This document shows, in pieces, positions 39,670-51,100 of a stretch of 64,000 bases of DNA; the stretch's first letter is position 1; each line of letters opens with the position of its first letter. The stretch is from NCBI GenBank assembly GCA_037043015.1, contig CM073324.1:16706597-16770596 (forward strand), read 5' to 3'. The DNA comes from Bryum argenteum (lineage: Eukaryota > Streptophyta > Bryopsida > Bryales > Bryaceae). The translations under genes were made by a program, and so were the position numbers. The notes under the pieces are model-generated. The model made no database searches. It had not been told where the DNA came from and saw nothing but the letters and a program-made list of their open reading frames with translations.

Positions 39670-40012
39670 AATTCAAGTTTGTTTATAACTTCAATCCAAT
39701 CACTATCCAATCCAGTCAGTCATTTTTTGTTATCATGTCGTTGTGTTTGTTGCTAGTCATGAATACACGATGTAAATTATGCAGCTCAAGAATGATGTGA
39801 TTTGTAGGACTTGTTTTTGACTTGAGTCCCACTATGCGGTTTGTATTGTCAGAGAGTACTTGCCTTATTTTATACGACAAAGTTAGTCTAAGTTTAACAT
39901 GCACTAGGATAAATTTTCTTAGTTTGTTTATATGGTGATGTGCATTGCAATGACTTCAAACTACATGTATAAAAGGGGATAGTTAGAGATAAATTGGTAG
40001 TTGCATTGTTGC
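39670..40012 (+). repeat. Dispersed repeat, copy 1
   Basis: About 340 bp, beginning AATTCAAGTTTGTTTATAAC and ending AATTGGTAGTTGCATTGTTGC, recur with roughly 80% similarity at 58687-59039 in the same orientation. No terminal repeats or coding potential were recognised, so it may be a fragment of a larger element. Confidence 0.75.
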
Positions 40013-40602
40013 AAGCGGAGAGCTTTGGAACAACATCACTTCTAAAGGTTGAGCTTGCCTTCTTTTTCTGAGCCTTATCGACTGAATGAGTTCCTCGCGA
40101 GGCAGTCGATCCTCTTTTAGGTGGATTGCATTGTTTTTGGCAGTTCTATTTGTGGAGCGTTTCTTATTGTGGAGGTAGCTGTTATAAGCTTGTGAACTTT
40201 CCTTTTGGTAGCCCTAAGGTCGAGTACTGCTTTTCGCATGATAGGGTTGGATTTTGTCCTCCAAGAAATATATGTGTGGGAATTCTGTTGTGGTTATCTT
40301 GACCAGAAGCGGTGTGTTTGTAGGAGATTATGTAGCAATGAGGGATACTTTTTTGTGTAGTTATTGATGGTTACTTGGTTAGGGCTAGGTCTGAAGGGAT
40401 TCTTTCTGTTCATCCACGGCAGGTCCTTAGATTGATATAGTTATAGATGTTGTGCTTTGCTTGTGTGAAGGTGAAGCAATATTTATGCTCTCACCCGTGA
40501 TGGAGCTTATCATATGAAGTTCTTTGTATTCTGAAGGTCTTTTTTGTGAACGGTACCACAATCTTTTTTGTGACGTAGTTTTAAGAGAACTATCACTAAC
40601 TG
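40013..40602. other. Intergenic
   Basis: No gene, tandem array or inverted repeat was recognised here. Confidence 0.45.
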
Positions 40603-40880
40603 CAATCCTCAAAAATCAGCATGTATGAAGATTTGCCACAATCTCTAAAGTTCAGCATGTATGAAGATTTTCCAGAGTCCTCAAAAATTAGCACATATGA
40701 AGATTTGCCCAATCCTCAAAAAATAAATTCAACATGTATGAAGATTTCGAAAATCCTAATTTGTCACAATCTTCAAAAACTAAACTCACCATGTATAAAG
40801 ATTTCTAAAATCCTACTTTGCTACAATCCTCAAAAGCTCTGTACTTATATAAAGATTTCTGAAATCCTCCAAACAAAGCA
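40603..40880 (+). repeat. About 36-bp tandem repeat, eight degenerate units
   Basis: Units contain ATGTATGAAGATTTG followed by CAATCCTCAAAA. Because the unit is close to a multiple of three, a repetitive open frame (MYEDLP repeats) runs through it. That frame is best read as a by-product of the array. Confidence 0.75.
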
Positions 40881-41079
40881 TGGTAATTCATTTTCCCCTT
40901 ACTTACCGGCTAATGTCTTACTATGCTCCCACCTCATGTCCAAAATGACACAATGGCCGTAATGACCTGACGTGAATGACAGTGGATATTGTTTGTCATT
41001 TGAGACACTTGTTCCAAAGTCCTTAACAAATTTGTGTCATTTATGTCGTCATTTTTTTGCAAATTCCTACTAGTGTCAG

Positions 41080-41745
41080 CACGCGAGCACGCTAGGGTTT
41101 TAGCGCGGCGACCGTGTCTAGGCCTTGTTCGGGCCTTGTTTGGGACTCATACGCGCACCTTATTTTGGCCTCACGCGCGTGCACTTTGTTTTGGCCTCAC
41201 GCGCGCGCACTTTGTGTCGGCCTCACGCGCGTGCACTTTGTTTTGGCCTCACGCGCGCGCACTTTGTTTCGGCCTCACGTGCGCGCACTTTGTTTCGGCC
41301 ACACACACGCGCACTTTGTTTTGGCCATGCGCGCGCACCTTGTTTCGGGCCTCGTGCGAGCATCTTGTTTCGGCCTTGCGCGCACCTTGTTTCGGCCTCG
41401 CGCGCACCTTGTTTCGGCCTCGCGCGCGCCTTGCTTCGGCCTCGCGTGCGCCTTATTTCGGCCTCGCGCGCGCCTTGCTTCGGCCTCGCGTGCGCCTTGT
41501 TTCGGCCTCGCGCGCGCCTTGCTTCGGCCTCGCGTGCGCCTTGTTTCGGCCTCATGCGCGCGCCTTGCTTCAGCCTCACACGCGCGTGCCTTGTTTTGGC
41601 CTGACGCGCGCGCCTTGTTTCGGCCTCACGCGCGCACCTTGTTTCGGCCTCGTGCGCCACCTTGTTTCGGCCTCGTGCGCCACCTTGTTTCGGTGTCATA
41701 TGCACACCTTGTTTCGGCCTTGTTTCTTGTTTCGGCCTCAGCACG
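41080..41745 (+). repeat. CpG-rich minisatellite upstream of gene B
   Basis: Dozens of short units combine CTTGTTTCGGCCTC with runs of CGCGCGC. The array is strikingly rich in CpG against its AT-rich surroundings. Several frames are open through it on both strands (up to 311 codons), all repetitive, so they are not called as genes. A related array starts at about 63826. Confidence 0.9.
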
Positions 41746-42168
41746 CAAACGGGATAGGATTTGTGAGAATCGGCTCAAACTCGCCCTTGTTTCAGCCTCG
41801 CGCGCCATACGCGCACAACCGCATGCACGCTCTGATAAGACTTTGCAGCCGGTCTTTTATCACATTCTCAAGTCAAGGATTTAGTGGTGAGTGTTGTTTC
41901 TTTTTCCAACCATTTCTAGTAGAGTGTGTACTTCATGTAATAGTGTGTGCCATTGTTGTAAGTGTATGATACTAGCTAGTTTGGTATAGTATTGTGAGAG
42001 TTTGTGGTAAGAGTGTGATATATATACATTTTAGAGTTTAGTAGGAGAATAAGGTGATCATATCAAAATCGCCACATGTACATTTAGAAATGGAGTGGGC
42101 AAAGTTGCAGATTTGGGGAACACAATTGCAAAGGGGGTGGACAAGATTTAATAAGAGTTTTGGGTGCA

Positions 42169-45100
42169 ATGTCAACATCCTCTAAGGTACATATTTCTAA
42201 CTTTTCCAAATTTTATACATTAAAAAAAGAATATAGAACAAATTTATGGTGACAAGATCTTTGTGATCATCTCAAAAGAACAAAATCCGCGATTTTCATT
42301 TTCTTGTACTCAACTACAAACTACAAATGACATATTAGAAAGGGTAGGTAAGATGGATATTTCATTCACATAAGGCTTAACTTTATGGTTAATAAATCAA
42401 TTTCCTCATATCAACTATAACAATCACATAAGCTAAAACTAGTTGTAATGCAAAATATAACTTACTATCAACACTAAATTTAAGATAGAAACACCTTGTT
42501 GCCTCTCCTACTACTAATATATAAACAAAGTTGAGAAACTAAATAGCATATTCCAGAGTACTCCTTTACACTTGTATACACAACTAATTCTAGGTGTGCT
42601 TATCATAAGGTTTCTTGAAAAATGCCACCTCAAAGTAATTCAACTATATAATGTATACATAATGTATCATGGCATGGGTTGAGCTGCCAGGAGCGATGGC
42701 GGAGTAAGCGTTAGCGGCGAGGGGAGGGAGAACGTTGACAGACGAAGCGAGGCGTGGTGAAGCTGGGGCGCCGTGGTCTTGCACGCTCAAGCGTTGCGAG
42801 CTCCACATTGCGAATCGTGGAAGCTGAACTTGGAGGTGTCCTGCTGAGATCCGGATTTGGTGGATCTGGCTCATCGATATCTGCAGTTGGACGTGACTGC
42901 GAAGAAGCTGAAGCGAGCTACGCTACTCACGGCAGGGATCACAATCAGGATCTCAGTCCAGAGTCAGTCCAGTTCATGCCAAGCACGGATTCCGCACAGT
43001 TCGGACCTGTCTGACGATTCTCCCTCGCCATCCGCATCTTCAAACGAACACGATTCTGCAAGAGGAGCTTGTGGCGAACCCGCCACAGGGCCATCACGTG
43101 TCACACCAGCACTACTTGCGAACTGCTGTCCCAAAGCCTGCAAACTGCTCCAAGTCGTATCGAAGCCCACACCTCCAATCTTCAGCCCGTAGCAGCTCCA
43201 ACAAGCCTTCTCCAATCCCTGGTAAGGCCACTCACGGTACATTACTAACCCTAACTCCCACTTGCTTAGTACTTTACTTGCGAATTTCGTTTTGTTATTA
43301 CCAACTTGTAAGCTGTGCCCTAACCCCACGTAACGCCTGGGAGACATATGCTCCCAGGAGGGGCAAGGTAAACACTGGCAGAAATCCACGTCAACATCAT
43401 AAACAAACCCTAAGCACACAGAATAGCAAATCCATCTACTCTACTGTTCTATACTACCAATGCTACCAATACTCAAAATCAAGACTAGCATTTCTAACAA
43501 CTCACCATAAACCTTACCTTCGCTTACCTTGTGAGATACACAGGCACTCTAAGATGTCCAGCTCGCCTCCTAGGATGACCACTTCCACAGACACCGAAAT
43601 GGAAGAAGCTACGCTGAGTCATAAACGCAACACGCCAGAACAAGATGCAGCCAAGAAGAAGAAACTGAAGAACACCTATTCAGGAATTTCACTGTACAAG
43701 GATCCATCAATGATGGAACTTTGGCTTGGATTCCCAACAATGGAAATTCTTGCGTACGAAGCAAGTATACCACCGATCATCATCACCAAAACTGTGAAGG
43801 AGTTGACCAGTATTGGGTACATCGCAAGTGAAGCAAAAGAGCTCCTGATGGCACGGATGTCTTTCCCTCGAGTTGCTCAGAAACTCTGGCCGACCACCAG
43901 ACCAGATCATATTGACGGACAACACGTCAATATCACGCAATTACCTTTTGATATAGAGGTACACCCGGACACTCATCTGTCTTTAGATTACAACATCTTA
44001 CTTCACTTTGAAAAGCCTGAAAATCCATTTAGTCAAGACATTATCATGAACAAGGTTTTGCTGCGTTTGAAGCACATGAATATTGAACTAGGAGACCAGA
44101 TTGGTGAACCTGTAGCGGTACTATGTCACGGACCAAAATCAGCCAAGGTTTGGTCTGGGATGATAAAGCTACATTTGAAGAGTCCAGAACTCGATGGGAT
44201 CGCCTTGCTGGAAGGGAACAGGATCTTCGCCATCACTCTTGACAGTGACATACTCACTATCGCCAAGGTAGCAAAATCATTTGACCCCCTAGCCCCAAGC
44301 ACCTTACTCTCTATGAAGATCGCTAGCGAGACCATCAGAGATCTAAGCGCACATCAACTCTTGAAGGCAATCGTGGAAGACAGCTTCAAACGAGGACTAG
44401 AATATGAAGTTACACAGGCTCAGAAAAAAGTAGGAGAAGCTTACGGGTGGATAGTTACCACGTCACCAGAGCAACTCAGTAAGCTGAACAATGGTCGAAT
44501 TGGAATTCTCGGTGAGTTGCTACGTCCTACATCTACCAATAGAGACCATTTGTCTAGAGAAGCTGTAGTGAAACGAAACTGTGTAGTGTTGATAGCCAAA
44601 GGCCTAAACTTGAACAAAACTACTGATGTCGCGCACCTCTCCTTGAGGAGTGCCCGCAACACCAAGGGCCCAAGGGGGACACCGGAGTGACGCCCGGGCC
44701 TTGGGGTGCCAAGGTGAAGGGAACCTAAGTGGGCCTAGTGTGGGAGAGGACCCCGGGCGTTGGAGACGCCTCTCACCCATGGAGACTAGGAGCCACGACG
44801 GAATGGACATGAGATTATGGAAGCTCATGTTGCCACGATTCCGGGATGCTAAGGAGCACCTCATTTGGAGGTGTGAGCTAAAAGTTATGGGAGTTGGAAG
44901 ATTGTGGGACTAAAGGGAGTGCTGTCCAGGGACAGTGCTGGACTGGGAAGCTGGCCCGGGACTTCCGAATCTTCAGAGGGGCATAACTCCCTCAATACTT
45001 GTCGGAATGAGGCAAGTAAGGTGTCTATCGGCATCTACTTGACGAGTAGATGTCGATAGAGTGGTCGCTCGTCGCGTTTGGATGCGGGACGAGGTAGATA

Positions 45101-48100
45101 CGAGCCCTGGAAGGTTCGGGAAGTCTCCCGGGGCCTTCCAGCGGCTAAGGCATTGGGAGATTGGGTGGTCTTCCAAAACTAAGAGGTGTGAGGGTCCAGC
45201 CCTTCACCTAGGACCAGGGGGCTGCCGAATCCCACAGAGTATACTATGGGGAGGGCTGGTCTCCTCCCCACTCCCATGGTGCCTTGGTGGTGACCAAGGT
45301 GGGAGTCCCGAGTGGTGTGGCTAGTGTTGGGGCCTCACCATGGGGACTCCCAAGCCAAGGTGAGTCCCAATGGGTGGAGCTAGTGTTGGGGCTCCACCAT
45401 GGGGACTCAAAGTGCAAAATGAGGCACGGTGGGTGGAGCTAGTGTTGGGGCTTCACCACGGTGGCTCATAAGGACAAGGTGAGTCCCGGTGGGGGAGCTA
45501 GTGTTGGGGCTTCACCACGGGGACTCATATAGGCAAAATGAGGACCATGAGTGCTACCGATGTGGGGTGGTGTCTCACCGCCGGCGTTGTGATTACTTGG
45601 TGGCCTTGGGGTCACCATGGTGGTCATGGGCGGTGGTGAGGAGACACCACCAAGTGCGGTTAGGCCGCGTGGTATGGGAGTGCCACCAAGTTGGGCCTTG
45701 GACATAAGTGGAAGTCCGCACCTAACCATTGGCTACCTACGAAGGGGTTGAGTCCCGGTTGCATGAGTAGGAGGGATTGATAACCAAGCGGTGAGCTTGG
45801 TGGTTGGTATGGAGAGCTAACTTTGTGCATGTGGGGGATGTGCAGAGTTAGCGCTCGTGACACTTGCTAGAGTTGGGAAAAAGTTGGTGTAAGCTAAGGT
45901 GAGCTAGCAAGGGTTGCGACAACTGACCACATCACGGAAGCATTGAAAAAACACCTGGGAGAGCGCAATGTGGCATCTGTCTTCTACCCCAGCTCCAAAT
46001 CAGCACTCCACAACGGCGTCGTCAATGTAGAGTGTCTCAACGCTGCTGTGTACAAACAACACATTCGGAAGTCAGCGAAGATCTGTGGGAAGTGGATTGA
46101 ATTTCAACCTCACCCAAACAGCCTCGACGGGAGCGCCAAACCAGATGACGAAACGCTGAAGAAGCTTGGCTTCCTGGACGTTAACAACGCTCTGGCAAAT
46201 ACGGTAACTGCTCTACAGAACGCCACGGGGCCCAGTAAGCCATCGCTCACCAAATCTGATATTACCTCTCTAGTAGAAGAAGTTGTGTCAAAAGAGAACA
46301 ACAAACTGCGACACGAATTCAAGGAAGATCTAACCAACATCAAGAACGAGATATGCTCCGAAGCATAATTGTATGCAGATAAGATCGATCAGGAGCTAAG
46401 AGGCGCACTTGCGAATTTGGAGAGCGTGATGATGCAGAGCGTACAGGTCGTCCGCAACCTCTCTCGCCCGCAACTGCCAGCATCAAAATTGGACAACATC
46501 GCCTCAACCACGAACATCGTAGTGGCCAACCCCGTCCCTACTCCAACGCCAAACAGGTCAAGATAAAAAACCCCAGCGGAGGAGGAAGGAGCCAAGCGAG
46601 GGCGAGCAATGCAACTCGATATGCGGAGACCCTCAGTAAGCTGATATACGGTTACACTCGCGAAGCATGCAGAAGGAACGCTGGAACATGCAGGAACACT
46701 ACCGCCATGAAAGAGCGACTCTCAGACAAGACGGTTCCACAGAGGTACTCGCCAGTCAAAGTTCTGAGTAGAGTCAACGTCGCTTTCAAAAATATCATGC
46801 CGAGTTGCGTGATACGCAGCCATGTGTCGCTTATTATGAGAAAAACAAAAAATATAATAAAGCTCTATTGGTGTGTTAGTTACACTTGTACATCACAAAA
46901 AGCCTTACTCACTAAATCCCTCATACCATGGACCTCACACAGGATTGCATGGAAGAGAGTGCTTACCCGAACTATCCTATCCAAAACCAAATATATCTCT
47001 ATATATACGTACCCAAAATATCAATACCGCCATAAACAAACACATTCCCCACAACGAAATAAACGAGCTTGGTCTCCCAGCCTCGCCTTTACCAGAATAA
47101 ATATACTTAACAATTCAGAATTAAATATATATAACATCATAGGATTTAAAAGGTATGAGAAAGGAAGTAGAGCGGGGGGGGGACCGTCGCCCGCCGCAGG
47201 CTCCAAAAATAGAATTACTAAAAATAGAAATTACCGACAAAGTAAATCTAGAAATTACCGACACACTAAATCTAGAAAATACCGACATAATAAATCTAGA
47301 AAATACCGACATAATAAATCTAGAAAATACCGACATAATAAATCTAGAAAATACCGACATAGTAAAACAAGAAAATACCGACATAGTAAAACAAGAAAAT
47401 ACCGACATAGTAAAACAAAAAAATACCGACATAGTAAATCTAGACAATACCGACATAAAAGAAGAAAATAGAAGACAAAAAGTAAAAGTAATAGGAAGGA
47501 AAGAAAAAACAAAGAAAGTGAATAGAAATTATAGTAATAATGAATATCCCTTTACCTACAAAACAAAATATATAACACAATCGACCCTCAATATTACTAT
47601 AAAAAAATACTTTACATATAAAAATAAACGTAAAAATCCAAAATTTTACTACCTTTTATATGATAACAAAACAATCCTATTAGCAAACAAAGATATAGAA
47701 TCAAATCGGGACCCTATGCAAAATATACTTGGCACTCATTCAACCATGCATAAACATAGATATAAAACATTTTCGGAATATAAACCAAAAACAAACATAC
47801 TAGAAATAGAAATATTCAAGATAGTAACAAAAGACTCCAATTATTTGGAATCAAATACCAACCTATTTTTAGAAAACCTATTCTTTAAAGTTAAATATTT
47901 TCCGACCAAAACAAAGCTTCTTAAAATATCTATTGTTAACACTGTCTCAACATATGTGTCCACAAAAACTCTCAACACATACTATTATAAATACAATGAT
48001 ACGCACTTTTTATTAAAATGTGGAGATATTGAAACCAACCCTGGTCCTATGCCAAACGTGCTAGAAACTCACCCACCGGCTCACAAACGAAGATACAAAA

Positions 48101-51100
48101 CATACTTTATTACATGTACAATCAAACTCCAACTCGAATACCAAAACCTTGCAACAAGTTTCTCTCCCATTCTAAAACAAGATCACCAAAACCATCAAAT
48201 CACTATTAGAGACTTATTATATAATAAAGTGTCCATTCGTCGTATCAACCCACATATATACTATATCATTATAATAGGTACAATCAATAAAACTAAACCT
48301 CAAATCTTAGAGAATGATAAAATCACAAAAAAAATAATAAGAAGAAGAACTATTCAACACTTAAACACTTCCAAACACCAAAAGATAGATAGATACGAAT
48401 GCGGTTCCTCTTTCAAGACCGCCATGAATAAAATTTCTATCTTTCTTCACAATGAGCTAGTGCTCATAAAACACCAAAACATTGTACCAAAACCAATATA
48501 TAAAAAGCCTTTCACGTCGGCCCTTAAAGAGGACCGGAGTTCACATCTATCTATCTATATACAAACACCTCCAACAACAAAGAATTACACACCCAACAAG
48601 CAAACATGTCAAAAAATAACAACCATTATAATAGCAAAAATCAATAAAACTAAACATCAAATCTTAGAAAATGATAAAATTGTGAAAAAAAATAATAAAA
48701 ATAATAACTATTCAACACCTAAACACTTCTAAGCACCAAAAAATAGATAGATATGAATGCGGATCTTCTTTCAAGACCGCCATGAATAAAGTGTCCATTC
48801 GTCGTATCAACCCACACTCCACCAACTACCCTAAAACACAAAAAGTTACATTAACAAACCACACACAATGCACGCCAAACATTACAAACGGAGCTCGGCC
48901 TCCCGGCCTCGCCGATAGAAAACAACCCCAAAATATAGTATACTCTAAACAAAACAACTCAAAAAGAAAACAAAGCACCCCAGCAAGAGACAAACACTTA
49001 ATCAAAATCTACATAACACAGAAAAAACAACCCTACCAACCTTTCGGTCTCGCAAAAACTAAAAATAGGTTCACCCAAACTGTAAATGACAGCTGGATTC
49101 TTTATATATATACACAACCAAGACACATGTCAAAAATGCCCAAAACATACAACAACATCCCAAGCACCAGAAAAAACAAAATACACGAAACCCAAAGGGC
49201 TCGGCCTCCCGGCCTCGCCAATACACAAATACATAAAGAATTAACCAAAAATTATGACAACTTTACAAATACCACAAAACCCAACCAAACACGCACGTGC
49301 ATAAACTATAAACCCAACACTCTCTTCACACATAAAATATGGCAAACACAAAAAGATAACACATACACCTCCACATACCTAAAAACTCACACACAAAAAA
49401 CAAAATATACAAAGGCTATATCATACCAAATCACCTATTTCTACTCCTATGTGGAGATATCGAGTCCAACCCAGGACCAATGCCCAATGTCCTACATTTA
49501 CATCCTGCACTACATAGGAGACATAGTCGGACCTATTTTATACCTAGCACAATAATACTCTACCCCGAATACAAACACCTAGCCACAACATTTTCACCTA
49601 CCATACAAATCACCCACCCTCAACACCAAAACAGTTGCAACCTACACCCACATCTCACAAGTTACATCCACAATCATCCACATTTCCCTCCCCCAAATAT
49701 GCTATACGCTCTCATAACCACCATAGGACCACAAATAAACCTTTGTGAACAAACAATAACAACAAACCCAAATCCATATTGGACAACAACATTACTAAAC
49801 AAACTATCACGCCTCCCCAATGATCCTGCGAGACACCTAACCACTCCGCACCCCTACACAAAATTCCAACAAGCTAACCAACACCTTATCACACCAACAG
49901 AATGCATCCACAAAGAACTTTATAAACACATCTTGGACCCAAACAGCAATACCTCCATCCAAACACTTAAAACAACGTTCCCATACTTACCTGAAACACT
50001 ATTAATTGAAGCTATGAGATGTAAAGAACACCTTCCAGAATACTCACACCCGCCCCCATTGCCACCAGTCCATCCAATCATCCCTCAACCCCAACATACT
50101 ACCCAATCAAACACAACAATATCCACATGGAATGCAAGTTCCCTAAACACGGCTCTCCCTAACCTCTACAAAATCGCACTAAATCTCCCCGCAATCATTA
50201 CGGTACAAGAAACAAAACTCACCGCCAACAAATCCACAAAATACATTCAACGCATGTTACCACACTATAAACTAATTTTCAATAACACACATGCACTTAC
50301 CCGATGCATCCAACAACGAATACCGTACACCCCCGCAAGAGGTGGCCTCCTCACTCTCATACACCAAAAATACGCTTTCCCAGGAAACATTACAAAAATC
50401 CCTACCCCGGCCAACATCTCACCATACCTACAAATTATTCATATAGCAAACAAACCCCTCACCCCATGGCTACTCATCCATTTATACATGCCTTCCCATC
50501 CAACAGACATAAGTCTAATCCCCCTAATTCAACAAACAATCACCACCCAAATACAAACATACCCCAACCATACCCATATTCTATGTGGAGACTTTAATAG
50601 AGACATTGCCTTAAACGGTAGACAGAACGCGCACAACACCACACAGCCACAAGACGAAGACCACCAATGGCGTACATTCACGGACAACCTTAATCTCACA
50701 TATATTCCCACAAACAGCCCATTCTCCAAACAAGGAGGGCATAACTATACCGAAACCAGTCTTATCGATGGCTATTACACCACCGCCACGAACAACCACA
50801 TATTCACATCTACAACCAACCACACTCTAGAACTAAACTCCGACCACTCCCCCGTATCCCTCCATATTCCCCAACAAATACTTATAGCAAGGCCTCCACA
50901 AAAAACAACCCCAAAACCCCCACGTATTCTGAACCCCATCCCCCAAACCAATCTAAACACATTTACCACCACATATTTTGAACACAACGCAATCTCCATC
51001 AACGAACTCACAACAACCCTACAAAACGAACAACTCACCTCCACAGAATGGGCCACCGCCTGCACACAATTAGACCATCTCATTCACAACATTACGGAAA

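Larger units (their letters stand above)
47155..48732 (+). pseudogene. LINE frame with two 2A-like leaders and a 24-bp repeat tract
   Basis: A 525-codon frame. Residues about 22-102 are encoded by a tandem repeat giving ENTDIINL-type octapeptides. At about residue 180 a degenerate 2A-like motif (DIESNRDP) is followed by MQNILGTHS. At residues 289-298 a canonical motif, CGDIETNPGP, is followed by MPNVLETHP and a stretch (TYFITCTIKLQLEYQNLATSF) that aligns with the N-terminus of ORF2. The frame therefore looks like duplicated copies of the ORF2 leader. Its end includes sequence resembling the SINE at 21972. Whether it is translated is unknown. Confidence 0.6.

Noticed and set aside
41034-41969. 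Long open frames (311, 256, 159 and minus-strand 173 codons) over the CpG-rich array
   Set aside because: All are open at once on both strands because of the repeat composition and give low-complexity peptides. There is no independent sign of coding.
47121-47512. Minus-strand frames over the 24-bp repeat
   Set aside because: The repeat length is a multiple of three, so opposite frames stay open without coding meaning.
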